64,000 nucleotides of DNA from an uncultured Thermoguttaceae bacterium. GTDB taxonomy: Bacteria > Planctomycetota > Planctomycetia > Pirellulales > Thermoguttaceae. Below are positions 1 through 8,827 of this stretch, piece by piece (position 1 is the stretch's first letter; each line of letters starts with the position of its first letter). The position numbers and the translations under genes are program-made. The notes under the pieces are model-generated. The model saw only the letters and a program-made list of their open reading frames with translations, made no database searches and was not told the DNA's origin. The DNA is taken from assembly GCA_938042245.1 (NCBI GenBank), contig CALIRO010000040.1, forward strand, positions 62,001 through 126,000, in the 5' to 3' direction.

Positions 1-84
1 GGCATCCAAGGGATTGACGAGGATTTGGACGATTCTCCTGCCCCCGCGAACAAAAAGTCCGAACACTCCACCGCCGATCGCTAA
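1..84 (+). CDS. C-terminal fragment of an unidentified protein truncated by the window edge (…GIQGIDEDLDDSPAPANKKSEHSTADR*)
   Basis: Open frame from base 1 to TAA at 82-84, just upstream of tatA; identity not determinable. Confidence 0.45.
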   Translation, partial: GIQGIDEDLDDSPAPANKKSEHSTADR

Positions 85-96
85 GAGTTCAGCCGT

Positions 97-444
97 ATGT
101 GCCACGGGATCTTTGCGTTTTTCTCCTTCGGCCCTACGGAGATGTTGATCATTCTGCTGCTGGCAGTGCTGCTTTTTGGAAAACGGCTGCCAGAGGTGGC
201 TAGATCCATTGGAAAAAGTCTCAGCGAGTTCCAGCGGGGAGTCCAGAGCATTCAACAGGAATTGCAGGCCACCCTTCAGGAAGAAGCCGACGCTACTGCC
301 TCTGCCCAGCCCACCCCCGCTCGGCCTAACCCAGAAGACCACGAGGAAACCTTAGCTCCCAAGTTCGAGCCACCCCCATTGCCCCCACAACCCCTAGAAG
401 TTGCTGAAACAAACCCTTTGCCCGAAACCCCAGCCCGTTCGTAG
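97..444 (+). CDS. tatA: Sec-independent protein translocase TatA/E family
   Basis: Short protein with FGPTEMLIILLLAVLLFGKRLPEVARSIGKSLSEFQRG: TatA transmembrane plus amphipathic helix signature. Confidence 0.85.
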   Translation: MCHGIFAFFSFGPTEMLIILLLAVLLFGKRLPEVARSIGKSLSEFQRGVQSIQQELQATLQEEADATASAQPTPARPNPEDHEETLAPKFEPPPLPPQPLEVAETNPLPETPARS

Positions 445-1082
445 CATCTGTCCCGCATCCACCTAGGGAAGACCCCTACCAGAAGTAGCCTTTCCCTTGC
501 CCATCCTTGGCGGAATATCTACCCATCCTTGGATGGCTATATTCTCGTGGCTATGGGAAAACCGTTTCCGGTACAGGAGGGCCAAACCCATCTAACCTGA
601 GAAAACCTGACCCCCAGAAGGAAATCTCCCTGACCCCGGAGAACATCCCCAGGGGAGGGGGATTCGTTCCTCAGCGGACCTTTCCCCCCAGGGGATAAGC
701 CCCCCGGCCCTGGAAAACCTGGCACCAAAGCCATATACGGTTTCTCGATGGGATGCCGGAGAACGGGGGATAGCAAGCTACGCCGGCGAACCTTCCATCA
801 GAGTCATATATTGTTTTTTCCCACCCCCTTATCACAACTACCCTAGGCGCCCTGTCTTGGCATTTGCTGGGGATAATGATAGATTATGAGTAGATTGTTC
901 CATCTATTTTTGATGTGATGGGAGGAGGTGTGGATTATCTTTGGTTTTTCTGGCTGAGGGCGATAACTAGCGAAAGGGTTATCCCTCAACAAGGGTAGGG
1001 ATACAAGAGTTCAATGATTCTATAAAACCAATTCCTGTTTCCCTGGAAGGAACTTTCCCCAGCTCCGAAGATTGTTAGATAT

Positions 1083-1156
1083 GGGCGGCTAGCTCAGTTG
1101 GTTAGAGCGCCATCCTCACACGGTGGAGGTCGCGCGTTCGAATCGCGCGCCGCCCA
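1083..1156 (+). tRNA. tRNA-Val (anticodon CAC)
   Basis: GGGCGGC/GCCGCCC acceptor stem, TAGCTCAGTTGGTTAGAGC D arm, CTCACAC anticodon loop, GTTCGAATC T loop. Confidence 0.95.
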
Positions 1157-1476
1157 CTCGGCCTCTCTCAACGCTTGCCATCTTCAGCGGGAGCTGTCAA
1201 AATAGGGGACGCTTTCCCCTATCTTCCCGGTTTACCCCCTCCAAAGATTCTTTCCCCTTTGAGTGATTGGCTGGAAAACTTTTGTTTTGCTTTTGGTAAC
1301 ATGTCAGCCGAATGATCCAACCTGTCCTTGCAGCGAAAGCAGGAATGCCGTTTTGATGGATCTCTGCTGGCGGGATTCGCGATTCCGGCACAGGGAACCT
1401 CGGAGGTATTCTCCCTAAAAAAGAAGAACCTACTTCACTCAGTTACAATGTTCCCTGTTTTGTAAGGAGAGAGGCC

Positions 1477-2949
1477 ATGTGTGTTCAGCACGATTGTTCT
1501 GGCTGTGTGAATCGGCGGGAATGTTTGAAGCTGATGTCGCTGTCGGCGGTGGGGGCGTCGGCATGGAGCACGTCGGTCGCCGCGGCATCCGAAGGCCCAT
1601 CGCCTACGGATGTTGTCGATCCGGCCAAACTGCGTCCCAAACCCGAAGTGCGGGTCATGGCCAGCTTTTTGGAAATGCCCCGGCCGTATTGGCTTGGTTG
1701 GCCTGGCACCGCTTATGATCTGGACGCCCGCCAAAAGGAGTACAAAGAACTGTTAGCCCAATCGGCCCAGCGCCTGGGCATCCAGGTGGAATTACGCCAG
1801 CAGCCGATCAACAACGAAGGCGATCTTACCGGCTGGATCAACGAGATCAAACAGAAGAAGCCTCATGCCGCCCTGGTCATCCTACAACATTTTGGTTGCT
1901 GGGGATGGGCTTCGATGGTAGCCAAGCAAAGCGGGATTCCTTTGGTCATATTTTCACCGATCGGGATGGCATTTACGGGCCATGTGGCTGGCCCGGCCCG
2001 AACGCCAGGCATTTATGTGGTCTCGTCGCTCGATTGGTCCGCCGTGGAAGACGGCCTGCGCATGGTCCGGGCCAAACGCATGTTTGAAGAAACCCGGGTG
2101 CTCTGGATCCGAGGCAACCAGCGGAACGAAACCGTTCTGGAACGGCTGGGGACCAAAGTGCGGGCCATCCCCAGAGATACCTTCAACCAAGAGTTCGACA
2201 AACAGCCGGTTACTGAAGAGGTCAAGGAATTGGCCGCCCAACTCCGCAAACAGGCCGCCAAAATCGTCGAACCCAATGAGCAGGAAGCCTTAAATGCGAT
2301 GCGGGCGTATGTAACGGCCAAACGGCTGCTAGCGCAGGAAAATGCCAACGCCCTGTCGATGGATTGTTTGGGCATGGTGGGGGCCAAATTGGTACCTACC
2401 CCGCCTTGTGCTGCATGGACATTATTACAGGATCAGGGCATCACAGCCGGCTGCGAGGCCGACCTATGGGGCGCCATGTCGCTGATGCTGACCAGTTACC
2501 TTTTGGATCGACCCGGCTACATGAACGATCCGGTCCCCGAGACGGTGCACAATACGCTCATTGCCGCCCACTGCACCAGCGGAAGCCGGATCGACGGGTT
2601 CGACAAACCGCCCGCCCCGTACATTTTGCGGAGCCATTCGGAGTCCAATATCGGAGTAGCTATGCAAGTGCTTTGGCCAGAAGGCCAGCCAGTTACCTTG
2701 GTCCGGTTTACCGGCCCGAACGATCTGATTGTGGATACCGGCAAAGTGGTGGGGAACGTTCCGACGCCGCCGGCGGGCGGTTGTCGGACTTCGGTAGAAA
2801 TTGCTATGGATGCGGTGGAAGACTGCCGGGATGTGCAGGGGTTCCATCAGGTGGTTACCCTGGGGAACCATTTTCGGGTGCTGCGTGGCTTCTGCGAACT
2901 GTACGGTATCAAGCTGGTTCGTTCCCCAAGGTTATCCACCTTCATGTAA
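1477..2949 (+). CDS. Tat-signal, L-fucose/arabinose isomerase-fold-like protein
   Basis: NRRECLKLMSLSAVGASAW Tat-like leader; long globular protein whose N half resembles the FucI/AraA-like fold; family assignment tentative. Confidence 0.6.
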   Translation: MCVQHDCSGCVNRRECLKLMSLSAVGASAWSTSVAAASEGPSPTDVVDPAKLRPKPEVRVMASFLEMPRPYWLGWPGTAYDLDARQKEYKELLAQSAQRLGIQVELRQQPINNEGDLTGWINEIKQKKPHAALVILQHFGCWGWASMVAKQSGIPLVIFSPIGMAFTGHVAGPARTPGIYVVSSLDWSAVEDGLRMVRAKRMFEETRVLWIRGNQRNETVLERLGTKVRAIPRDTFNQEFDKQPVTEEVKELAAQLRKQAAKIVEPNEQEALNAMRAYVTAKRLLAQENANALSMDCLGMVGAKLVPTPPCAAWTLLQDQGITAGCEADLWGAMSLMLTSYLLDRPGYMNDPVPETVHNTLIAAHCTSGSRIDGFDKPPAPYILRSHSESNIGVAMQVLWPEGQPVTLVRFTGPNDLIVDTGKVVGNVPTPPAGGCRTSVEIAMDAVEDCRDVQGFHQVVTLGNHFRVLRGFCELYGIKLVRSPRLSTFM

Positions 2950-2962
2950 GGAGGGCTTCGAT

Positions 2963-4159
2963 ATGCCGAAAGTGCCGATTCGCGTTTTGGGGTTGGCCGG
3001 GTTGATAGGCGTGCCTGCGGGGCTGGCGGCTATGGGCTGGAGTCTGGCAGCCTGTCTGTTGGCTGTTGGTTGGACCCTGGCCGCCGAACCAGTGGAATTT
3101 TCTTCTCCTGGTTTTCCCCCGAGCCGAATGGATCCCGAAGGCCGACTGGTGGAAGATTGGGGGGTGGTGGCCGTTCGGCTGCAGGGGGAGGGGTTGACCG
3201 AAGGATCGGTGAAAGTGGAGCCGGGGCAATTGGACAGTTGCATTCCGGCCGCCCGGGCTACCATAGATCGGGGACATGTACAAATGATCCTCACCGCTTT
3301 CCGATCCCCCATCTTCCCCGCTGGCGTCGATGTGCTCACTGTCCGACTGGAAGAAAAGGCCCACCAGCCGATCCAGGTAACGTTGGCTTTGGATCTGCCG
3401 CCGCAGGTAAAAGTGGGTATGAGCACGGCCCGGATCGACAACCGCATGATTCTGAGCGTACCGATGGAAACGCTGGCCCTTCTGGCGGTCCGGGATTGGG
3501 GCTATTGCAACCAGACCGCAGCCATGCCCGGTTGGGCCAAGCCCGAAGGACCAGCTGATCCAGCTTTTGCCAACATCCGGGCCGGCATGGGCGGCATTCC
3601 GATCCTCTACCGATTCCGAGTCGAACCCAAAGCCCAGGCCATCGTCATTCTCGGAATCTGCGAAAGCCATTACGATCGGCCTGGCATTCGGCCCATTTTG
3701 TGCGAAGTGGAAGGCGCCCGGCCTCAACGGGTCGATCCAATCGCCCAATGGGGCCGACATAAACCCGGTGTTCTCGTCTTTCAGGCCCGAGATATCGATG
3801 CCGACGGCCAGATCGAAATCGCAGTGCGGCCGGTACCCGGCGCAGCAGATCGAAACCCCATCCTGAATGTCCTCTGGGTCTTTCCGCCCGGAAAAACGCC
3901 GAACCTCGCTAAGTTGATTGCCGGCCAGTTAAGCGGCTCGGCCAAATACTATGTAGATGTTGGCGGGCAGAACGACCAGTGTTTCTACCAGGGAGGCAAC
4001 CTGCAGTATCCCATCCAACTACCGGCCGATGGGGTAAAAGAGCTTACCTTTTTGGTAGCATGTCCGGGCGGATCGGCCCCTGTGCCGGAAACCACCACCT
4101 GGACGCCCGAAACCCTCCGGCAGGCCGCCCGGCAGGTCTGGCAAGCCTGGCAAAAATAG
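2963..4159 (+). CDS. Hypothetical secreted protein
   Basis: ATG at 2963 preceded by AAGGAGG; hydrophobic leader (LAAMGWSLAACLLAVGWTLAAEP); ORF track starts upstream but overlaps the previous gene. Confidence 0.65.
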   Translation: MPKVPIRVLGLAGLIGVPAGLAAMGWSLAACLLAVGWTLAAEPVEFSSPGFPPSRMDPEGRLVEDWGVVAVRLQGEGLTEGSVKVEPGQLDSCIPAARATIDRGHVQMILTAFRSPIFPAGVDVLTVRLEEKAHQPIQVTLALDLPPQVKVGMSTARIDNRMILSVPMETLALLAVRDWGYCNQTAAMPGWAKPEGPADPAFANIRAGMGGIPILYRFRVEPKAQAIVILGICESHYDRPGIRPILCEVEGARPQRVDPIAQWGRHKPGVLVFQARDIDADGQIEIAVRPVPGAADRNPILNVLWVFPPGKTPNLAKLIAGQLSGSAKYYVDVGGQNDQCFYQGGNLQYPIQLPADGVKELTFLVACPGGSAPVPETTTWTPETLRQAARQVWQAWQK

Positions 4160-4315
4160 CTCTGCTTCTGGATCGCCGACGGTCCCGGGAACCCGCCGCC
4201 AGGACTGGCCAGTCTGGCAGAAAAAAATAGCTCCTTCTCCTAAGGCAAGCGGAGAGAGCCAGCAGCGGCTCAGGAGTCGAGCAATCTTGGTATAAATAGC
4301 TCCGTTCCGGGGCCG

Positions 4316-5992
4316 TTAAAAGCGCCGGAGGTAAATATCTTTGAACTGCACGCGCATGGGCGGGCCGACGTGCACCTGCAAGCCTAGCCAGCCATGCTGG
4401 GGCCGTTGGGGGTCCTGGTCTTCTACCACCTCACACATGACTACATCATTAATTTTCAGTATTATCTGGCCACCGCGGGCAATGATCGTATATTCATTCC
4501 ACTGGCCCAGGCGAACCACCCGAAGGAGCTTTTCCGGATCGCCTACCGAACCGATCACTTTCTTTTTGCCGGTCTGGTCGATCTGGACCTTCTGGCCTCG
4601 CTCGGCCACGGGTCCGCGGCCCAGGTATTCCATGAGCACGCCGGTCCATCGGCCTGAAGCGTCGAAGTCGGCCTGGGGCCCGATGAGCGGGTCGCCGCCG
4701 GTTTTGCCCGCCGGCCGCTTCTGCGCCCGAAAATAAATTCCCGAATTACCGCCTTCAAGGCGAAACTGCAGCCGAAGTTCAAAATTCTCCACCTGATCCT
4801 TCCAGATGAGAAACTGGTTTTCTTTCAAGGGTTTGTCGGCTCGGGTTTGCCCGGTGATGGCGCCGTCCTGGACGGACCAGATGTCCGGATCGCCCTGCCA
4901 ACCGGCCAAGGACTTGCCGTCAAAAAGTCGGACAAAGCCCGGCAGGCCAGGGACAGGCTCTCGGCCAGGAACATTTGTTCTTGCTGGCCGGGTTGCCCGA
5001 GGCTCTGCCGACGCCGCCAAATCCCCGCACGCCCACTGAATCGCATCCAGATAAAACTGCAACATCTGCGGATGGGAGTAAATCTGGCTCATGTGGCCAA
5101 AACTGGTAACAAAGACCCGTCCTTTGCCGTACCGTTTTACCCAGGCCAACGCGAAATCGTCGTCTTTCCGCTGAATCCAGCGGGCGCCCATGTTGGTAGT
5201 TGCCGGGTCTATGGACAAAAGCACCCGTAATTTGGAGCGATCATACGGCGGCCCATATTCGTAGATTTCGTCGGTAATCCGAAACGGCTTGCCGCCAAAG
5301 GCCGCCAGAAGCGGATGTCCCGGCTCTTCCACAGTTACCCCAACCTCCTCGGTCCACGGATGCCCAGTAAACGTAGCCCCGAAAAGCTCTGTGAACTCTG
5401 GCCAATGGCGATTGGCTGCAATGGCATAATGAATACATACCACCCCTTTGCCCCCCGCAATAAAGTCCAGAAAACTTTGCCGAAGCCGCTTTTCAATCGC
5501 CTCCTTGTCAACCCCCAACGCCCGAAGGGCTGGTTTCTCAAGGTCCTGGTCGGTCGGCGTAATCCAAGGGCCAGAGGCGTTATTCAGCACGATGGCGTCC
5601 AACCGGGTCAGGCTCTCCGGCGCCATAACAGCCAAATCGTCGCTAACGACCGGTTCGTAAGCCTTGGTCGTTTCGCCCAGAATGCGGAAGGCCGCTTCGC
5701 CGTAGGGAATGCAGTACCCTTTGTGCGGGTCTTTGGGCATAAGATGCGGCGGCGTGTTCCAGATGAGCACCCGGCGCGGCGATGGCGGTTTGGCCTGCGG
5801 CCGAACCTGCTGGGCCGCCTGCCGGATCAATGTTTCATGGTGGGCTGGGATCATTTGTCCACTAGCCCACGCCGCCCCAAAACCTGCCCCTAGAAAAACC
5901 TCTAGGCCCAGAAACCAGCACATCGCTCTGCACATCGTTTGGCCTCCCGTAGTAAAAAAAGTACACAGACGGAATCTTTTTCGCCGAAACAA
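4316..5992 (-). CDS. ThuA-like domain plus DUF1080 (3-keto-disaccharide hydrolase-like) secreted protein
   Basis: Signal peptide; ThuA-like half (FIAGGKGVVCIHYAIAA…) and DUF1080-like half (FVRLFDGKSLAGWQGD…NSGIYFRAQ…GWLGLQVHVGPPMRVQFKDIYLRRF). Confidence 0.85.
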   Translation of the reverse strand: MFRRKRFRLCTFFTTGGQTMCRAMCWFLGLEVFLGAGFGAAWASGQMIPAHHETLIRQAAQQVRPQAKPPSPRRVLIWNTPPHLMPKDPHKGYCIPYGEAAFRILGETTKAYEPVVSDDLAVMAPESLTRLDAIVLNNASGPWITPTDQDLEKPALRALGVDKEAIEKRLRQSFLDFIAGGKGVVCIHYAIAANRHWPEFTELFGATFTGHPWTEEVGVTVEEPGHPLLAAFGGKPFRITDEIYEYGPPYDRSKLRVLLSIDPATTNMGARWIQRKDDDFALAWVKRYGKGRVFVTSFGHMSQIYSHPQMLQFYLDAIQWACGDLAASAEPRATRPARTNVPGREPVPGLPGFVRLFDGKSLAGWQGDPDIWSVQDGAITGQTRADKPLKENQFLIWKDQVENFELRLQFRLEGGNSGIYFRAQKRPAGKTGGDPLIGPQADFDASGRWTGVLMEYLGRGPVAERGQKVQIDQTGKKKVIGSVGDPEKLLRVVRLGQWNEYTIIARGGQIILKINDVVMCEVVEDQDPQRPQHGWLGLQVHVGPPMRVQFKDIYLRRF

Positions 5993-6000
5993 ACAAGTGC

Positions 6001-6600
6001 TTAGAAAGGTGAGATTTCGTTATTCCCGCACAAGCGGCAGTCCGTGGAGCTCCTCACACAAAGAACACCAAGCACACAAAGAGGCAACAAGATGGATTCA
6101 TTCCCGCGCAAGCGGGAACCCAGACTGCTTTGTGCTGCTCCTCTGTCCCTTCCCTCTCCCCACCGTGGGAGAGGGTGGCCCGGCGCCAGCCGGGCCGGGT
6201 GAGGGGGCGACAATCCCTCTCCCCTTTGCGGGAGAGGGCCAGGGTGAGGGGGCCTTTTCAGCTCTCCGTTCGGTCGTAGTGGTCAAAATGCCATTATTTC
6301 TCCCTCACCCGGCTTCGCCTTCGGCTCAGCCGGCCTCTCCCCGCCAGGGGAGAGGTGATGAACAAAGAAGCATCATAAAGTAGCCTGGATTCCCGCTTGC
6401 GCGGGAATGACACGTCGGGCCTGTCCCGCCAGGGGAGAGGCGATACCCAAGGGGCAGACACACAGGAGCCTGGATCCCTGCTTGGGGAGGAATGACACCA
6501 AAAGGGCGTCTGGGTCTCCGCTTGCGCAGGAATGACACCAGAGGGGCCCGGATCGCTGCTTGGGCGGGGATGTCAGGCACGACCATATCTCTGTGCCGGC
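6001..6600. repeat. Mosaic of intergenic palindromic repeats (hairpin family A, CCCTCTCCC/GGGAGAGGG family B, CACAAAG family C)
   Basis: TTCCCGC-GCAA-GCGGGAA at 6101-6118 and its inverse at 6390-6407; CCCTCTCCC..GGGAGAGGG blocks 6145-6255 and 6302-6355; CACAAAGAACACCAAGCACACAAAG at ~6056-6080. Confidence 0.85.
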
Positions 6601-6633
6601 TCTCTCCATTCGGCGGAAGCGTCCCATAGTGTT

Positions 6634-8172
6634 TTACAGGCTCCAACCCTGGCGGTACTGACTGCGCAAGAGGGCGTCGGCTTCAGGCAGGTTGGTAATC
6701 TTCATGGCCAAAGGATCATATTCGATGGGTTGCTCGAACTGGGCAGCAATGTTGCCGAGCATGAGGAATTCGTTCAGCGGGGCGGCGTAATCGAACTGGC
6801 TCCAAGCGGCCGGTCCGCCCTGGCAGGCGGCAAGCCAATCCTGTTCCGGCCCCCGGGAGGCTGGGACCGTTTCCGGCCGATCGCACTGCACCCCGGCAAA
6901 CCGATCCGCCGGCAAAAGCCGAAACCACGCATTGTGCCCCGTGGTATGGATGCTCCCTTTTTCGCCGACGATCAGCGTACCGGCAAAATGCCAGAGGTTC
7001 CGCTGTTTTTCCGGGGCGTCCTGCATGATGGGTTTAAGCAGCTCTTCCAAGCCGGGCGCAGGTCCGTTGTACCATTGGAAGCTGATCGGAGGCCATTGGC
7101 CCCGGGCCGGGACCTCCCAATAAATCTTCTCCCACCGGGGGAACGAGAGCCGATTGATGCCTGAGGTTTCTGCCCGGACCCGGATTTTTGGCGCTGTGCT
7201 GGTCGGGGGCTTGGGTGCCGCCGATGCCTCCGCCGCCGGCGCCGAAGCCGACTCCGCCGACCAAAGCGTATGCACCTCCAGAGCCATGAAGGCCAGGTTA
7301 GCCGTGTGTGAGGCCCAGTTGCCCAACTGCCCGGTGCCAAACTCCCGCCAGAGGTTTCGCTGGAGCCAGTCGGGATGGAACGGCCGACTCGCAGCCGGGC
7401 CAAGCCAAAGGTCCCAGTGCAGATGCTTTGGCACGGGCATTTCCCCGTTGGGCGGCTGGCGGCGGTCGGCGCCGCCGGCATCGTTCCAGATATGGACCTC
7501 TCGGATCTGCCCCAGGGCGCCGCTACGGATCAGCTCCAAGGCCCGGCGAAACGGCCCGCTGTAAGTGCCTTGGTTCCCCATAGCAGTGGCGACCTTGTAT
7601 TGGCAGGCCAGGTCCCGAAGCGTTCGGGATTCGTGCACCGTGCGGGTGAGCGGCTTTTCACAGAATACATGTTTACCAGCCCGGATGGCGGCCGCACTGG
7701 CCACGGCATGGGTATGATCCGGCGTGGCTACCACGACCGCATCGATCTTTTGGCCCATCTGCTGGAGCATATGGCGGAAGTCGGCGAAAGTGGGGGGCTT
7801 GTTTTCGGCCAGCCGTCGATAGATTTCGGCGGCCTGCTGCTCCCAGGGATGCGGAGAGTTGGCCCATCGGCGGCCTGTCTGGTCCCAGAATCGGAACGCC
7901 TCTTCGACTTTTAGGTCGTTGACATCACAAAGGGCGACCACCTCGGCCATTTTGGGGATGGTTTCCACAAACCAGCGCCCCCGGCCTCCTACGCCAATCA
8001 GTGCTACATGGAACTTTTCGTTGGCCGAGTAGGCCCGGAGCAATCGGGCGGGCAAAACCGCCCATCCGACGGTTGCCCTGGCAGCCTGGCCCAAAACGCT
8101 CCTTGCCAGCCCGGCTCCCGCCGCCCCCAAACCCGTCTGCAACACCCGCCGCCGTGAAATCTTCCTGGTCAT
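6634..8172 (-). CDS. Gfo/Idh/MocA family oxidoreductase with Tat signal
   Basis: KISRRRVLQTGLGAAGAGLA leader; FHVALIGVGGRGRWFVETIPKMAEVVALCDVN Rossmann motif; GKHVFCEKPLTRTVHESR. Confidence 0.9.
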   Translation of the reverse strand: MTRKISRRRVLQTGLGAAGAGLARSVLGQAARATVGWAVLPARLLRAYSANEKFHVALIGVGGRGRWFVETIPKMAEVVALCDVNDLKVEEAFRFWDQTGRRWANSPHPWEQQAAEIYRRLAENKPPTFADFRHMLQQMGQKIDAVVVATPDHTHAVASAAAIRAGKHVFCEKPLTRTVHESRTLRDLACQYKVATAMGNQGTYSGPFRRALELIRSGALGQIREVHIWNDAGGADRRQPPNGEMPVPKHLHWDLWLGPAASRPFHPDWLQRNLWREFGTGQLGNWASHTANLAFMALEVHTLWSAESASAPAAEASAAPKPPTSTAPKIRVRAETSGINRLSFPRWEKIYWEVPARGQWPPISFQWYNGPAPGLEELLKPIMQDAPEKQRNLWHFAGTLIVGEKGSIHTTGHNAWFRLLPADRFAGVQCDRPETVPASRGPEQDWLAACQGGPAAWSQFDYAAPLNEFLMLGNIAAQFEQPIEYDPLAMKITNLPEADALLRSQYRQGWSL

Positions 8173-8217
8173 AGCAGCCCTCCTTTTTCAAGATACAATG
8201 AGGTGCGTTTGGTGTCC

Positions 8218-8480
8218 TTCCCGCGTAAGCGGGAATCCAGAATAATGATCCGGGCAGGACCTTCGGCGCTGGCGGAGGCCCCCTCACCCGGCTTCGCCTT
8301 CGGCTCAGCCGGCCTCTCCCGCCAGGGGAGAGGCAAATAATCCCCCTCTCCCCTCCGCGGGAGAGGGGAGGACCGGGCGTTAGCCCGGCCGGGTGAGGGG
8401 GAGTAGGTTCTGTGCAGCTTTGTGTTCTTTGTGCCAGGCAATCACCCTCCTCTCCCCGCCGTGGGAGAGGCGGGATTGCT
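8218..8480. repeat. Mosaic of intergenic palindromic repeats (families A, B, C)
   Basis: TTCCCGC-GTAA-GCGGGAA 8218-8235; 8281-8333 matches 6302-6355 with a single-base length difference; CCCTCTCCCCTCCGCGGGAGAGGGG at ~8344; TTTGTGTTCTTTGTG at ~8418. Confidence 0.85.
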
Positions 8481-8728
8481 CCCTAACCGGCAAAGCTACA
8501 GGGCCATTGGCCTATCATAGCGGACCTGGCCAGCCCCAGGCAACCGCCGGCTACCTTCTCCCAACTTTTGGCTTGCAAGATGGCCCCCAAAAATTTTGTT
8601 ACAACAGAGCCACCAACTTTCTCCTCGCAAAGTAGTTGTAATTGGTGTTTCGGAGGGTACAATCGAAAATGTCGGGATTTATTCGAGGCTTTGCCCATAG
8701 GTCTTCCGTTTTGAGAAAGGGTAGGACA

Positions 8729-8803
8729 ATGGCTCGACTAGCGAGGGGTGTTCTGGTGGGCGGCATGGTGTTTCTGGCGGCCTTCTCTGGGGGGAGTGCT
8801 TAG
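8729..8803 (+). pseudogene. Signal-peptide segment ending in in-frame TAG, upstream part of the PEP-CTERM gene
   Basis: ATG 8729 after AAGGG; MARLARGVLVGGMVFLAAFSGGSA*; TAG at 8801-8803 in the same frame as 8828..9889. Confidence 0.7.
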
Positions 8804-8827
8804 GCGGAAATCATCGGGCCGGCGCTG

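Noticed and set aside
507-698. Small ORF between tatA and tRNA-Val
   Set aside because: Proline/glycine-rich translation of repeat-like intergenic sequence; no credible RBS or domain
6532-7164. ORF on + strand (210 aa) opposite the Gfo/Idh gene
   Set aside because: Antisense shadow of a high-GC gene with clear domain motifs; no recognizable protein features
8801-8803. Recoding by selenocysteine or pyrrolysine at the in-frame TAG
   Set aside because: Sec uses UGA; no pyl genes are visible and the position at a signal-cleavage site gives no functional reason; simple mutation or error is more likely
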